DNA of 64,000 nt from Arthrobacter sp. Bz4 (GCF_003075455.1 NZ_QDAE01000010.1:40901-104900), one strand, 5' to 3'. Shown: positions 25,362-36,488, numbered from the stretch's first letter. Program-made: numbers and translations. The notes: generated by a model not told the origin, from the sequence alone.

Positions 25362-26675
25362 GTGAGTGATCATCAGGATGTTCCGGCGGGCGAGCCGCTC
25401 CCCCGTCCCGCCGCCTCAGTTGACGGGCAGGGCGGTGCACCAGCGGCTTCCGCTGCCAGCCCATCCCACCGCAGCATGATCAGGGCAATTTTTCGCGGGC
25501 TCCGCCGGCCTATTCCTGGCGCCCAGCCGCGGCTTCGGTTCGAGTTCCCGCCCGAGCGGATCCCCGCGCCGGTGCCTACCGACGACGACGTCTCACTCGG
25601 TGACGACCGGCTGAAGTTCGGAAACGCCCAGCCCCAGTCCATGCGTCATCACCCGATTCACTTCGGTTTCATGGGGACGGTGGGCGTGGGGCTGGCTCTG
25701 CTCGCCTACTTCATGATCACCAACGTGGGCCAACTGCTGCTGTGGATTGGCGCGGCAATGTTCATTGCACTGGGGCTCGACCCCATTGTCCGGTGGCTGG
25801 AAAAGAAGAAGGTTCCCCGCCCGGCAGGGATTGCGGTGGCGCTGTTGCTGCTTGCCGGCATCATCGCGGCCTTCTTTGCCACCCTGATTCCCACCATCGT
25901 GAACCAGACCAGCCAGTTTGTGGATCGGGCGCCCGGTTTCGTTGATGATTTCCTCAACTCCGAGTTCTTCCAGACTGTCGATGAACAGTTCCAGGTCCGG
26001 GAACGTGTCACCGAGGAAGTCAACAACTTCTTCAACGACTCGGATGCGGTAGGCGGCATCTTCGGCGGTGTGCTGGGCGTTGGCACCGTCATTATCAACA
26101 GCCTGTTCGGTACCCTCATTGTCCTGGTCCTGACCCTCTATTTCCTGTCCTCGCTGCCCGCAATGAAGAAGTGGGCGTACCGGTTGGCGCCGCGCTCACG
26201 CCGCCCCCGGGTGGAGTCGCTGGCGGAGGAGATCACCAGCAGCGTCGGCAACTACGTGATTGGGCAGGCCTGTGTGGCCATCCTCAACGCGACCTTCGCC
26301 TTCGTTTTCATGACGATCGCGCAGGTGCCCTTTTCGGTCCTCCTGGCCTTCGTCGTCGCGCTGCTGGCCTTCATCCCCCTGGTGGGCGCCCTGATTGCGG
26401 CAGTGATCGTGACGGCGGTCGCGATGACTGCCGGCTGGCAGACGGCGCTGCTCTTCGCGGTGCTGTACCTCGCCTACCTGCAGGTCGAGGCATACTTCAT
26501 CTCGCCGCGGATCATGCAGCGCGCCGTGGCGGTACCCGGTTCGGTTGCAGTCATCGCCGTTATTGCCGGCGGAAGCCTCCTGGGTGTGCTGGGCGCGCTG
26601 ATTGCCATTCCGACAGCCGCAGCGGTGATGCTGCTGCTCAAGGAGGTCTTTATCGCCCGCCAGGACAGTCAGTAA
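25362..26675 (+). CDS. AI-2E family transporter (YhhT/PerM-like)
   Basis: 437-residue membrane protein of the AI-2 exporter/PerM family. About 100 N-terminal residues are charged and proline-rich (PRPAASVDGQGG), then eight hydrophobic segments follow. The family's central loop appears as LTLYFLSSLPAMKKWAYRLAP, and the signature SVGNYVIGQACVAILNATFAF and PLVGALIAAVIV follow near residue 300-350; QVEAYFISPRIM and PGSVAVIAVIAGGSLLGVLGALIAIP close it. Members have been linked to AI-2 export, Na+/H+ antiport and membrane integrity, so a substrate should not be assumed. GTG is the start. Its 3' end meets a tandem repeat and the convergent hydrolase. Confidence 0.92.
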   Translation: MSDHQDVPAGEPLPRPAASVDGQGGAPAASAASPSHRSMIRAIFRGLRRPIPGAQPRLRFEFPPERIPAPVPTDDDVSLGDDRLKFGNAQPQSMRHHPIHFGFMGTVGVGLALLAYFMITNVGQLLLWIGAAMFIALGLDPIVRWLEKKKVPRPAGIAVALLLLAGIIAAFFATLIPTIVNQTSQFVDRAPGFVDDFLNSEFFQTVDEQFQVRERVTEEVNNFFNDSDAVGGIFGGVLGVGTVIINSLFGTLIVLVLTLYFLSSLPAMKKWAYRLAPRSRRPRVESLAEEITSSVGNYVIGQACVAILNATFAFVFMTIAQVPFSVLLAFVVALLAFIPLVGALIAAVIVTAVAMTAGWQTALLFAVLYLAYLQVEAYFISPRIMQRAVAVPGSVAVIAVIAGGSLLGVLGALIAIPTAAAVMLLLKEVFIARQDSQ

Positions 26676-26684
26676 GCCAGGACA

Positions 26685-26723
26685 GTCAGGACGCTGTGTC
26701 AGGACGCTGTGTCAGGACGCTGT
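26685..26723. repeat. Three-copy 13-bp perfect tandem repeat at a convergent gene junction
   Basis: GTCAGGACGCTGT is repeated at 26685-26697, 26698-26710 and 26711-26723. A second pair of CAGGACAGTCAG copies precedes it (26661-26672 and 26678-26689). The TGA of the minus-strand hydrolase (26712-26714) lies in the third unit, so copy number alters only its 3' untranslated end. Slippage is the likely origin. Confidence 0.85.
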
Positions 26724-27503
26724 GGCTGCGGCTCCGGTCCAGGTAGTGGGCAGTGACTGCGATGCCCCGGGCAGCACGGTGTCGGTGATTTCATCCAGGA
26801 CCCGGGCGGCGTACTTCTCCCCCACCCACAGGTGCTTGGCGCCGTCGACGCCGATTACCTCGGCCTGGGGGATCCGGGCGAACCGCTCGGTCGCTGCCGC
26901 TGGCTGCAGGTAATCGTCGTGCTCGGGGACCAGCACCTTGAGCGGCAGGCCGGACGCGGCCCATGCCTCAAGATCTTCTTCCCCAGCACGATGCAGTGGG
27001 GGCGACAACAGCACCGCCCCCTGGATCAGCGGGGCGATCGGATCAAGGGCACCGTACTTCAGGCACAGCTCGGTGCCGAAGGACCAGCCCACCAGCCAGA
27101 TGTTGCCTGGGCTATGCTCCGCCGCCCAGGCGACGGCGGCCTCAATGTCGGCGCGCTCGGCAACCCCACCATCGAACTCGCCTTCGCTGCAGCCCCGCGG
27201 CGAGCACGTGCCACGGGTGTTGAACCGCAGCACCGCAATGTCCGCGAGTGCCGGAAGCCTGAAGGAGGCCTTGCGGAAAACGTGGGAGTCCATGAACCCA
27301 CCTGCAGTCGGCAGCGGATGCATCATCACCAAAGTGGCACGGGCCGGCCTGTCCGCTGGCTCAGCGAATTCGCCCACCAGGCGTAGTCCGTCGGTGGTGC
27401 GCAGTTCGATCTCGGTGCGCCGCGCCGGGAGGACCGTTGACGCCCTGATATCCATGGGTCCGTCGGACTCGGTGAACTCATAACTGGTTACGGTGGAAGT
27501 CAT
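26712..27503 (-). CDS. Alpha/beta hydrolase
   Basis: 263-residue alpha/beta hydrolase fold. The nucleophile elbow is WLVGWSFGTELCL (Ser near residue 154), the acid residue is in LVPEHDDYLQP (about 210) and the catalytic His in GAKHLWVG (about 240). The N-terminal block HPLPTAGGFMDSHVFRK with the HP motif, then VLRFNTRGTCSPRG, is close to the dienelactone-hydrolase/peptidase-like actinobacterial group. Substrate is not apparent. TAGACT ends 6 nt before the ATG, so leaderless transcription is likely. The stop codon lies inside the 13-bp repeats. Confidence 0.88.
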   Translation of the reverse strand: MTSTVTSYEFTESDGPMDIRASTVLPARRTEIELRTTDGLRLVGEFAEPADRPARATLVMMHPLPTAGGFMDSHVFRKASFRLPALADIAVLRFNTRGTCSPRGCSEGEFDGGVAERADIEAAVAWAAEHSPGNIWLVGWSFGTELCLKYGALDPIAPLIQGAVLLSPPLHRAGEEDLEAWAASGLPLKVLVPEHDDYLQPAAATERFARIPQAEVIGVDGAKHLWVGEKYAARVLDEITDTVLPGASQSLPTTWTGAAATAS

Positions 27504-27509
27504 CGTTTC

Positions 27510-27515
27510 AGTCTA
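27510..27515 (-). promoter_or_regulatory. Putative -10 element of leaderless alpha/beta-hydrolase promoter
   Basis: TAGACT on the minus strand ends 6 nt before the ATG at 27503. Confidence 0.5.
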
Positions 27516-27535
27516 GGGGAACTGCAGTGGGCGGT

Positions 27536-27868
27536 TCAGTACCGGTAGCTGCGGGTCCGCCAGCAGTTGACGTGCCAGTGCCTCCGGCCAGCGAGCCCGG
27601 CCGCTGCACCAAACAGGGAGTCCTCCTGCCAGACCACCAGGTGCGCAAGACCGGGTGGGATCACCCGGTGGCACCCGGGACAGACATAGTCCTTGGCCGC
27701 GTTGCGCTCGGTGATCCGCCGGACGGACCATTCGCCGTCGGGAGCGCTTTCCCGGGTCGGTATCCCCGCCCGCGCACGCTCCAGGTCGATTTCCGGCACC
27801 GGTGCTGCCTTCCTCCCGGGCTGCGCTGACGGCTTCCCGGGACGGCGAGGGCGGTTGGAGCGGGGCAT
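27536..27868 (-). CDS. Small putative zinc-binding protein
   Basis: 110-residue protein found in many actinobacteria but without a function I can name. The N-terminus is very basic (PRSNRPRRPGKPSAQPGRK). The C-terminal half holds DYVCPGCHRVIPPGLAHLVV and RRHWHVNCWRTRSY: two CxxC-type cysteines and a HxHxxCW pair, which would form one zinc ribbon-like site. The basic tail suggests nucleic-acid contact, but this is inference. The likely start is ATG 27868; a CAGACT hexamer ends 6 nt upstream, weaker than in neighbouring genes. It sits divergent from nucS. Confidence 0.75.
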   Translation of the reverse strand: MPRSNRPRRPGKPSAQPGRKAAPVPEIDLERARAGIPTRESAPDGEWSVRRITERNAAKDYVCPGCHRVIPPGLAHLVVWQEDSLFGAAAGLAGRRHWHVNCWRTRSYRY

Positions 27869-27992
27869 AGGTCAAGTCTGCCTGACGAATCGCCGACCCG
27901 GGCACAACCGGCGTCCGGTGGGGCGGGGTCCAGCCGCGTCCTGTGGGACGATTTAGGTACTCCCCACCACACAAGTTCCCTGGAAGGCTTTC

Positions 27993-28688
27993 GTGCGTTT
28001 AGTCATAGCCCAGTGCTCAGTCGATTACATCGGGCGCCTCCGCGCCCATTTGCCCCTCGCCACCCGGCTGCTGATGGTGAAGGCCGATGGGTCGGTGTTG
28101 GTGCATTCCGATGGTGGTTCCTATAAGCCGCTCAACTGGATGAGCCCGCCAGCCTCGCTGCGGATCTCCACTCCCGAGGAGGCCGACACTGAACTGGGCA
28201 TCACCGAGGTGTGGAACGTTCAGCATGCCAAGAGCGATGACCGGCTGGTCATTAACATCCACGAACTGTTCCATGAGTCTTCCCATGATCTGGGTGTTGA
28301 CCCCGGGCTGGTCAAGGACGGAGTCGAAGCGGACCTCCAACGGCTCCTCGCCGAACAGATCCACCTGGCCGGAACTGGTTTCACCCTGATCCGCAGGGAG
28401 TACATGACCGCCATCGGACCGGTTGACATCCTGGCCCGTGATGCTGCCGGTGCCACAGTAGCCATCGAGCTCAAGCGCCGCGGCGACATTGACGGCGTCG
28501 AGCAACTGACCCGCTACCTTGAGCTCCTCAACCGGGACCCCCTGATGGCACCGGTCCGAGGGATCTTCGCTGCCCAACAGATCAAGCCGCAGGCCCGGGT
28601 CCTCGCACTGGACCGGGGTATCGACTGCCTGGTACTCGACTACGACATGATGCGTGGCGTCGACGACGTCGAGTCGCGCCTCTTCTAG
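27993..28688 (+). CDS. nucS: Mismatch-specific endonuclease NucS (EndoMS)
   Basis: 231-residue DNA repair endonuclease that replaces MutS/MutL in most actinobacteria by cutting both strands at mismatches. The N-terminal half ([19 protein letters not shown]) is the DNA-binding domain; the C-terminal nuclease domain contains [19 protein letters not shown] (Asp144) and [19 protein letters not shown] (Glu159, Lys161), the PD-(D/E)xK core. The last residues, ESRLF, are the hydrophobic sliding-clamp-binding tail known for this family. GTG start is preceded by GGAAGG. It ends four bases into the convergent MDR gene's stop. No mutS or mutL is visible, which fits. Confidence 0.95.
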   Translation: MRLVIAQCSVDYIGRLRAHLPLATRLLMVKADGSVLVHSDGGSYKPLNWMSPPASLRISTPEEADTELGITEVWNVQHAKSDDRLVINIHELFHESSHDLGVDPGLVKDGVEADLQRLLAEQIHLAGTGFTLIRREYMTAIGPVDILARDAAGATVAIELKRRGDIDGVEQLTRYLELLNRDPLMAPVRGIFAAQQIKPQARVLALDRGIDCLVLDYDMMRGVDDVESRLF

Positions 28689-29701
28689 GCCTCGGCCACG
28701 CGGATCAGCACCTTGCCGGTGACACCATTCTCGACGGCGTCGTGTGCGGCGGCCGTGTCCTCAAGGGCGAACCAGGTGATGGGAAGCCCTGCGGACTCTC
28801 CAACGGGCAGCGCGCCCGCGCGGAGGGCAACGGTGATATCCTCTGCGGCTGCGTGGAGCGCCCCGGTTCCCACCGTGTAGAGGAGCAGCCCCTGCCACCG
28901 AACGTTTTTCGCGAAGCTCGGGACGATCGGAGCCGTGAAACTATCCCCGTTGTTATTCGCGTAGTAGGCGATGCTGCCGTGGTTGGCGATGACCTCGACG
29001 TCAAGCAGGGCGTTCTGACCGGGAGCAACCTCGACCACGTGATCGACGCCGTCGGGAGCGATGTCGAGGATACGGTCGGCAATCGAGTCATCCGGGTAGC
29101 GCACCACGTGCTGGGCCCCAGCGGCGCGGGCCAGCCCGGCTTTCGCTTCGCTGCTGACCGTCGCAATGACCGTTGCACCAGCCCAGACCGCAAGCTGAAT
29201 CGCTGCGTGACCAACAGCCCCGGCACCCCCCTGGACAAGGACGATCCGGCCAGCCAGGGCCTCCGGTGCAAGCCGGGCCGGACCGTTCTCATGAACTGTC
29301 AGTGCACGGTGAGCCGTCATCGCCGGAACGCCCAGGCTGGCGGCGACCTCGAAGCTGACGCCTTCAGGAAGCTGAACAACACGGTCTGCCGGGAGCACGG
29401 CGAATTCCTGGGCGGTTCCGGTCGGGCGGCCGTGGGCAGCAAGGTAGATCCACACCCGGTCGCCGGCCTTCAGAGCGGTGACTCCCTCGCCGACGGCGTC
29501 GACCAGGCCGGCGCCGTCCTGGTTCGGAACCACCTCGGGGAAGGCGAGATCACCGGCGGCGCGGGCCTTCCAGTCGGTCGGGTTGACGCCGGAGGCAACA
29601 ACCCGAACCCGTACCTCGCCGGGACCGGGTGCGGAGACCTCACGGTCAGCGAGGGAGAGAACTGAGGATGCTCCAGTGCTGGAGTAGACGATTGCTTTCA
29701 T
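28685..29701 (-). CDS. Zinc-independent MDR oxidoreductase (quinone-reductase-like)
   Basis: 338-residue member of the medium-chain dehydrogenase/reductase superfamily. [20 protein letters not shown] opens it; [18 protein letters not shown] and [18 protein letters not shown] are the GroES-like half, and [22 protein letters not shown] holds the NADPH-binding GxGxxG at about residue 153. The cysteine zinc ligands are absent, so it belongs with zeta-crystallin/quinone oxidoreductases (NADPH:quinone or enone reduction). Substrate is not predictable. It converges with nucS, the two stop codons overlapping by a few bases, and lies divergent from nagA. Confidence 0.92.
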   Translation of the reverse strand: MKAIVYSSTGASSVLSLADREVSAPGPGEVRVRVVASGVNPTDWKARAAGDLAFPEVVPNQDGAGLVDAVGEGVTALKAGDRVWIYLAAHGRPTGTAQEFAVLPADRVVQLPEGVSFEVAASLGVPAMTAHRALTVHENGPARLAPEALAGRIVLVQGGAGAVGHAAIQLAVWAGATVIATVSSEAKAGLARAAGAQHVVRYPDDSIADRILDIAPDGVDHVVEVAPGQNALLDVEVIANHGSIAYYANNNGDSFTAPIVPSFAKNVRWQGLLLYTVGTGALHAAAEDITVALRAGALPVGESAGLPITWFALEDTAAAHDAVENGVTGKVLIRVAEA

Positions 29702-29776
29702 GGCTGATGGAACAGGGAAGTCCAGCCCCCTATTCCCCGACCCTGCTGTGCCCAGGCCATATGGGTCCGCTGCACA

Positions 29777-29782
29777 TAGAAT
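29777..29782 (+). promoter_or_regulatory. Putative -10 element of leaderless nagA promoter
   Basis: TAGAAT ends 6 nt before the nagA ATG at 29789. Confidence 0.5.
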
Positions 29783-29788
29783 CGGGGT

Positions 29789-31018
29789 ATGGCCAGCAGC
29801 GAAAATTCAGGAACTTCACCCGTGAACTACCTCCGCGGACGCATCGCCACTGAGTCGGGCATCATTGATGACGGTGTCCTCGCCTACGACGGCGACCGCA
29901 TCGCTTACGCCGGACCAGCGGCTGGGTTCCGCGGCGGCGACACTGAGCCCGAGCGGACCTTCCCACCAGGAAGCCTCGTTCTCCCCGGCCTCGTCGATAC
30001 CCACTGCCATGGCGCCAACGGTGGAGACTTCACCAGCGGCGATGCAACCCAGGCCCGGATGGCGATTGACTTCCTGCAACGGAGCGGAACCACAACATCC
30101 CTCGCCAGTACGATGACGGCGCCCCCCGCCGACCTGTTGAGGGCACTCTCAGTTCTTGCGGAGCTGGCCGAAGAGGGTTTGATCGCCGGTATCCATGCCG
30201 AAGGCCCGTTTGTCTCCACGGTTCGCTGCGGCGCCCAGAATCCCGACCACATTGTCGCCCCCACCCCGGAGTATGTGGCGGCGCTGATCGATGCGGCTCG
30301 GGGGCGGATGAAGACGATGACCTATGCCCCGGAGCTTCCCGGCGCGGACGCCCTGATCGATGAGCTGACCACCCACGGCATCACCCCCTCGCTCGGGCAC
30401 ACCGACTGCGATACCTCAACCGCAGCCGCTTCCCTCGCACTGGCATGGGAGGAGATGGACTCCACTGGATTCGACGGGTACACCGGACGCCCCACCGTCA
30501 CCCACCTTTTCAACGGAATGCCGCCCCTGCATCACCGCTCCCCCGGGCCGGTTGCCGCCTGCCTGAGGATCGCGAAGGCGGGCAACGCCGTCGTCGAGCT
30601 GATCGCCGACAACGCCCACCTCGACCCTCAGACCGTGCTCACCGTCTTCGAACTGGTTGGCGCCGAAAACATCACTTTGGTCACCGACTCCATGGCGGCC
30701 ACCGGGCTCCCCGACGGCGCGTATCACCTCGGATCGTCGGCGGTCACGGTCACCGATGGTGTTGCCACCCTTGACCGCACCGGATCCCTCGCTGGTGGCA
30801 CCGCAGTGCTCCTCGATGTGGTGCGCCGGACCGTCGCCGCCGGGGTACCACTCCTCGACGCCATTACGTCGGCGACAGTCGTACCGGCCAATGTGCTCGG
30901 TCTTGCCGATGAGCTCGGCAGCCTTCGCCTCGGGCTGCGGGCGGACGCAGTGGTGGTCTCCCCCGACCTGCACCTGCTGGCGGTGCTTCGCGAAGGCGTC
31001 TGGCTCGCTCCGCTCTAG
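29789..31018 (+). CDS. nagA: N-acetylglucosamine-6-phosphate deacetylase
   Basis: 409-residue amidohydrolase that removes the acetyl group from GlcNAc-6-P, feeding NagB. TIM-barrel metal and catalytic motifs: LPGLVDTHCHGANGGDFTSG, GIHAEGPFVS with the metal Glu, ITPSLGHTDCDTSTAA and THLFNGMPPLHHRSPG with histidines, and VTDSMAATGLPDG with the catalytic Asp. Length is typical. ATG 29789 is used because TAGAAT lies 6 nt upstream. nagB is ~10 kb away and there is no local GlcNAc transporter or NagR-type regulator, so this set is split in the genome. Confidence 0.95.
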   Translation: MASSENSGTSPVNYLRGRIATESGIIDDGVLAYDGDRIAYAGPAAGFRGGDTEPERTFPPGSLVLPGLVDTHCHGANGGDFTSGDATQARMAIDFLQRSGTTTSLASTMTAPPADLLRALSVLAELAEEGLIAGIHAEGPFVSTVRCGAQNPDHIVAPTPEYVAALIDAARGRMKTMTYAPELPGADALIDELTTHGITPSLGHTDCDTSTAAASLALAWEEMDSTGFDGYTGRPTVTHLFNGMPPLHHRSPGPVAACLRIAKAGNAVVELIADNAHLDPQTVLTVFELVGAENITLVTDSMAATGLPDGAYHLGSSAVTVTDGVATLDRTGSLAGGTAVLLDVVRRTVAAGVPLLDAITSATVVPANVLGLADELGSLRLGLRADAVVVSPDLHLLAVLREGVWLAPL

Positions 31019-31141
31019 GCCATCGGACCAATACTTTTGCTCGGTTCGAGACAATAAATTTACCGAACAATGGTTGAAATTCCGTTGACCAGCACTAGCC
31101 GTTATGTGATGCTTATTCCAGTCTTTGTGTACGTGTTTTAG

Positions 31142-31170
31142 CATGCTCGCAAGACAATGTTGCGAGCGTG
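31142..31170. terminator. Hairpin in nagA-cspA interval
   Basis: GCTCGCAA (31145-31152) and TTGCGAGC (31160-31167) pair around a 7-nt loop; three more outer pairs, one G-U, extend the stem to 31142-31170. It could end nagA transcription or be a structural element in the cspA leader. The T-run lies 5' of it, so a classical intrinsic terminator for nagA is not supported. Confidence 0.5.
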
Positions 31171-31284
31171 TGACATCCGAAACGGAACCGTGTATCTCGG
31201 GTGCCGATAGGTTGTTTCCGTGAAGTGACTCCGGGTTCACATGCAGTGTGTGGGTCAGAACATTTCATTATGGAGGAGAAACAA

Positions 31285-31488
31285 ATGGCACAGGGAACTG
31301 TGAAATGGTTCAACGCTGAAAAGGGCTTCGGCTTCATCACCCCGGATGACTCCGACGGCGATGTCTTCGTACATTACTCGGAGATCCAGACCGGTGGCTT
31401 CAAGACCCTCGACGAGAACCAGCGTGTTCAGTTCGAAATCGGTCAGGGCGCCAAGGGCCCCCAGGCTACCGGGGTTACCGCCCTCTAG
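31285..31488 (+). CDS. cspA: Cold-shock protein, CspA family
   Basis: 67-residue single-stranded nucleic-acid-binding protein of the OB fold. [20 protein letters not shown] contains RNP1 (KGFGFI) and [10 protein letters not shown] contains RNP2; the remainder is the usual beta-barrel end. The ATG at 31285 is preceded by GGAGGAG at 31271-31277, an optimal ribosome-binding site, and the earlier in-frame codons lack family likeness. A leader of up to ~265 nt separates it from nagA, so temperature-dependent leader folding is plausible, as in other csp genes. A strong hairpin ends the unit (31528-31560). The numeral in family-specific gene naming is uncertain because many genomes have several csp genes. 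Confidence 0.95.
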   Translation: MAQGTVKWFNAEKGFGFITPDDSDGDVFVHYSEIQTGGFKTLDENQRVQFEIGQGAKGPQATGVTAL

Positions 31489-31527
31489 CGACAAAGCTGT
31501 CCGCTAGACAGCAAGTGCTTTAAACAC

Positions 31528-31560
31528 TGGGGACTCCACGCAGCTGCGTGGAGGTCCCCA
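31528..31560 (+). terminator. Probable terminator after cspA
   Basis: A 16-bp stem with one bulged G: TGGGGA (31528-31533) pairs with TCCCCA (31555-31560), and inside it CTCCACGCAG (31534-31543) is the exact complement of CTGCGTGGAG (31544-31553). It lies 40 bp after the cspA stop, has almost no loop and no U-tract. Convergent atp-operon transcription may also use it. Confidence 0.7.
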
Positions 31561-31587
31561 GAGGTTAAACGCTGTTCAAAGGAAGCG

Positions 31588-32019
31588 CTAGCGCCAGGTA
31601 CCGATCCCGACAACCGGTCCCGCTTCAAGCCAGGATGACAGTCCGGCGTATACATCGAACTTCATGGCCAACAGCAATTCCTGACCCTCATAGTCCAGAC
31701 ATACCACCACCGCCCCGGGCTGAATCCTTCTCTTTTCAGCCTCGGTTGGCTGTCGCCATCCCTTGAGCTCCAGGGAACTGCGCAGGTAGCGGTAGCGGGG
31801 CCGCGGGCTCAGGGACGCCATCCTGAGCCATTCCAGGTGACGGTCCGTATAACGACAAACCCCCATCCGCCATCCCTCGGGAGGGAAGCAGATGGAGGCG
31901 TCGAAGGTGCCTAGCGCCCCGCGGAGCTGTAGACGTCGCAGACCGAAGGCCAGAATGGCAAGCACCAGCAGCAGGAACACCGCTGCGAGCGTGATGAACG
32001 CTATACCGAGACCGTCCAT
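31588..32019 (-). CDS. DUF2550 family membrane-anchored protein
   Basis: 143-residue protein of the DUF2550 family, routinely found at the end of actinobacterial atp operons. The first ~30 residues (IAFITLAAVFLLLVLAILAF) form a transmembrane anchor, followed by a cytoplasmic or extracytoplasmic beta-rich domain containing FPPEGWRMGVCRYTDRHLEW. No catalytic motif was seen. Its placement 11 bp downstream of atpC indicates cotranscription; what it does for the ATP synthase is unknown. Confidence 0.85.
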   Translation of the reverse strand: MDGLGIAFITLAAVFLLLVLAILAFGLRRLQLRGALGTFDASICFPPEGWRMGVCRYTDRHLEWLRMASLSPRPRYRYLRSSLELKGWRQPTEAEKRRIQPGAVVVCLDYEGQELLLAMKFDVYAGLSSWLEAGPVVGIGTWR

Positions 32020-32030
32020 CGCCGAATCTG

Positions 32031-32315
32031 TCAGCGAGTCTCCGCGGACACTGGGCCGCCGATCTTCGCGTTGTCGGCCACGATTACTACCCGGTTGCTG
32101 TCGACGGAGAAGAAACCACCGTCAACCGAAACCAGCAGTCGTTCGCCGGAGACAGGTTCAATTGCCATTTCGCCTTCAGCCAGGATGGCGAGCATCGGAG
32201 CGTGCCCAGGCAGGATGCCAATCTCGCCATCGCTGGTGCGCGCCCTGACCATGGTCGCCGCGCCGGACCACACAAAGTGATCCGCCGCGACGATTTCTAC
32301 TTCGAGTTCAGCCAT
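32031..32315 (-). CDS. atpC: F1Fo ATP synthase epsilon subunit
   Basis: 94-residue rotor subunit. MAELEVEIVAADHFVWSGAA starts the beta-sandwich; TSDGEIGILPGHAPMLAILA is the conserved epsilon signature and the chain stops after GGPVSAETR. The E. coli protein is ~139 residues and ends in two inhibitory helices; here that C-terminal helical domain is missing. Short epsilon subunits occur in other actinobacteria. The ATG at 32315 follows the atpD stop by 5 bp. It is the last canonical gene of the atp operon. Confidence 0.95.
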   Translation of the reverse strand: MAELEVEIVAADHFVWSGAATMVRARTSDGEIGILPGHAPMLAILAEGEMAIEPVSGERLLVSVDGGFFSVDSNRVVIVADNAKIGGPVSAETR

Positions 32316-32320
32316 GAGAG

Positions 32321-33817
<1,497 letters not shown>

Positions 33818-33869
33818 CTAAGTCTAACTAGGGTGGAGCAGGTTCTGGAACTGGTCGATCGGGGCGAAG

Positions 33870-34763
33870 TCAGGACGCGCTGAGCGCGTCCGCACCTGCC
33901 ACAATCTCCGACAGTTCCTGGGTGATCTCCGCCTGGCGCGCAGTGTTGCGGAGCCGGGTGTACTTCTTGATGAGGTCCGTTGCGTTGTCGCCTGCGGACT
34001 TCATTGCCCGCTGACGGGCGGCGAGTTCGCTCGCTGCGGCCTGCAACAAGGCCGCGAAGATCCGCGACTCGATGTAGCGGGGAAGCAGTGCGTCCAGAAC
34101 CATTTCGGGCTCCGGCTCGTACTCGTAGAGCGGCAACAGATCCGACTCGGACGCTGCTTCCTCTTCAACGACCTCAAGGGGAAGCAGGCGGATTACCGTA
34201 GGTTCCTGCAACACCATTGACTTGAAGCGGGTGTAAACCACGTGGATCTCGTCGACGCCGCCGTCGTCGAAGTCCGTACCGAACTCGGCGAGCAGTGCTT
34301 TGCCGATCTCGCGTGCCGTTTCGAAATCCGGCGCGTCAGTACCGCCGATCCACACGTTCTCGAATTTGCGGTCGCGGAAGTCGAAGTAGGCCTGCGCCTT
34401 CCGACCGACAAGGTAGGTTTTGACTTCCTTGCCTTCCTCCCGAAGCAGCTCGATCAGTGATTCGGCCTGCTTCAGCACGCTCGCTGAGTAGGATCCTGCG
34501 AGTCCGCGGTCCGAGGTCATCACGAGAACCGCCGATCGCCGAATCTGCTCCGGCTCGGTGGTAAGCGGGTGATCGATCTCTGACTGCGATGCCACTGCTG
34601 AGACGGCACGGGTGATCGCATTGGCGTAGGGCAGGGACGAGGATACTCGTGCCCTTGCTTTGCCGATGCGAGAAGTCGCGATCAGCTCCATCGCCTTGAA
34701 GATCTTCCTCATCGACGTGGTCGACGTGATCTTCTGGCGGTAGACCCGGATCTGGGCTCCCAT
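33870..34763 (-). CDS. atpG: F1Fo ATP synthase gamma subunit
   Basis: 297-residue central stalk. [20 protein letters not shown] is the start of the N-terminal helix, and [20 protein letters not shown] the conserved C-terminal helix that rotates in the alpha3beta3 barrel. [19 protein letters not shown] is the Rossmann-like core. Between them a short acidic insertion ([11 protein letters not shown]) resembles the loop found in other actinobacterial gamma subunits. A 90-bp spacer separates it from atpA. Confidence 0.97.
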   Translation of the reverse strand: MGAQIRVYRQKITSTTSMRKIFKAMELIATSRIGKARARVSSSLPYANAITRAVSAVASQSEIDHPLTTEPEQIRRSAVLVMTSDRGLAGSYSASVLKQAESLIELLREEGKEVKTYLVGRKAQAYFDFRDRKFENVWIGGTDAPDFETAREIGKALLAEFGTDFDDGGVDEIHVVYTRFKSMVLQEPTVIRLLPLEVVEEEAASESDLLPLYEYEPEPEMVLDALLPRYIESRIFAALLQAAASELAARQRAMKSAGDNATDLIKKYTRLRNTARQAEITQELSEIVAGADALSAS

Positions 34764-34853
34764 ACATGTCCTTTCCTTCGTAGTCCACCTGGGGATTACG
34801 GCTAAGGCCGGGGGTGGTGCCGGGGCGCTTGACGCACCCCCGCACCGGTTTCC

Positions 34854-36488
34854 CTAGCGCTTCTGCTTGACGATCTTCTCCTGGTCGACCTCGTCCTCGG
34901 AGAGGGCGCTGTACTCTTCGTGACCGGCTACCAGACCATCGTGGCCTTCGCCGAAGAATCCCTGCTTGAAGTCGTCGATCTGCTTCTTCAGCTCGTCAAC
35001 GGTGGAGTCCTCAAGGAGGTTGGTCTCGGCCAGAGTGGTCAGGACCGACGACTTGTGCCGCAGGTGCTCGAGGAACTGGCCTTCGAACTTGCGGACGTCC
35101 TCAACCGGTACGTCGTCGAGGTAGCCGTTGGTGCCGGCCCAGATCGATACAACCTGATCCTCTACGGGGAACGGTGCATACTGGCCCTGCTTGAGCAGTT
35201 CCATCAGGCGCGCCCCACGGGTCAGCTGCTGACGCGATGCTGCATCCAGGTCCGAGGCGAACATGGCGAACGCCTGCATGTCCCGGTACTGCGCGAGGTC
35301 CAGCTTCAACGTGCCCGAGACCTTCTTCATGGCCTTGACCTGTGCTGAACCACCCACCCGTGACACCGAGACGCCGACATCCACTGCTGGACGCTGGTTG
35401 GCGTTGAAGAGGTCCGACTGCAGGAAGATCTGCCCATCGGTGATCGAGATGACGTTGGTCGGAATGAACGCCGAGACATCGTTGGCTTTGGTCTCGACGA
35501 TCGGCAGACCGGTCATCGAACCCGCTCCGAGCTCGTCGGAGAGCTTCGCGCAACGCTCAAGCAGACGGGAGTGCAAGTAGAACACGTCGCCCGGGTAGGC
35601 TTCGCGTCCCGGTGGACGACGCAGCAACAGCGACACCGCGCGGTAGGCTTCAGCCTGCTTGGAAAGGTCATCGAAGATCACCAGTACGTGCTTGCCGGCA
35701 TACATCCAGTGCTGGCCAATGGCCGAACCTGCATAGGGAGCCAGGTACTTGAAGCCTGAAGGATCGGAGGCAGGTGATGCAACGATCGTGGTGTACTCCA
35801 GGGCGCCCTTGTCTTCCAGGGTCTGGCGTACCGCAGCAATGGTGGAGGCCTTCTGTCCAATTGCGACGTAGATGCAGCGAACCTGCTTCTTGACATCGCC
35901 GGATTCCCAGTTGGCCTTCTGGTTGATGATGGTGTCTACCGCGATGGCGGTCTTACCGGTCTGGCGGTCACCGATGATCAGCTGGCGTTGGCCCCGGCCG
36001 ATCGGGATCATGGCGTCGATCGCCTTGAGACCGGTCTGCATGGGTTCGTGCACCGACTTACGCTCGGTCACGCCGGGAGCCTGAAGCTCCAGTGCGCGGC
36101 GTGCTTCAGCCTTGATCTCGCCGAGATCGTCGATGGGCTGTCCCAAGGGGTCAACCACTCGGCCAAGGAAGGCGTCGCCCACTGGCACGGAGAGGATCTC
36201 CCCGGTGCGGTGGACTTCCTGGCCTTCTTCGATGCCGGTGAAATCACCGAGGACGACGACGCCGATTTCACGGGTGTCGAGGTTCTGGGCGAGGCCCAGA
36301 GTGCCATCTTCGAAACGCAGCAATTCATTGGCCATCACCGAAGGCAGACCCTCTACCTTGGCGATGCCATCGCTGGCGGTACTTACGCGGCCTACTTCAA
36401 CGCGTTCGGCGTTGCCGGGCTCGTAGGATGCCGCAAACTCGTTCAACGCATTACGGACGTCTTCGGCGTTGATGGTCAATTCGGCCAT
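34854..36488 (-). CDS. atpA: F1Fo ATP synthase alpha subunit
   Basis: 544-residue regulatory nucleotide-binding subunit. P-loop [13 protein letters not shown] is at residues 173-185, the conserved YVAIGQK and the catalytic-interface arginine in [16 protein letters not shown] (about residue 375) are present. The C-terminal ~30 residues ([20 protein letters not shown]) extend beyond the E. coli end and are acidic, as in other actinobacteria. Next upstream gene, atpH, ends 100 bp away. Confidence 0.98.
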   Translation of the reverse strand: MAELTINAEDVRNALNEFAASYEPGNAERVEVGRVSTASDGIAKVEGLPSVMANELLRFEDGTLGLAQNLDTREIGVVVLGDFTGIEEGQEVHRTGEILSVPVGDAFLGRVVDPLGQPIDDLGEIKAEARRALELQAPGVTERKSVHEPMQTGLKAIDAMIPIGRGQRQLIIGDRQTGKTAIAVDTIINQKANWESGDVKKQVRCIYVAIGQKASTIAAVRQTLEDKGALEYTTIVASPASDPSGFKYLAPYAGSAIGQHWMYAGKHVLVIFDDLSKQAEAYRAVSLLLRRPPGREAYPGDVFYLHSRLLERCAKLSDELGAGSMTGLPIVETKANDVSAFIPTNVISITDGQIFLQSDLFNANQRPAVDVGVSVSRVGGSAQVKAMKKVSGTLKLDLAQYRDMQAFAMFASDLDAASRQQLTRGARLMELLKQGQYAPFPVEDQVVSIWAGTNGYLDDVPVEDVRKFEGQFLEHLRHKSSVLTTLAETNLLEDSTVDELKKQIDDFKQGFFGEGHDGLVAGHEEYSALSEDEVDQEKIVKQKR

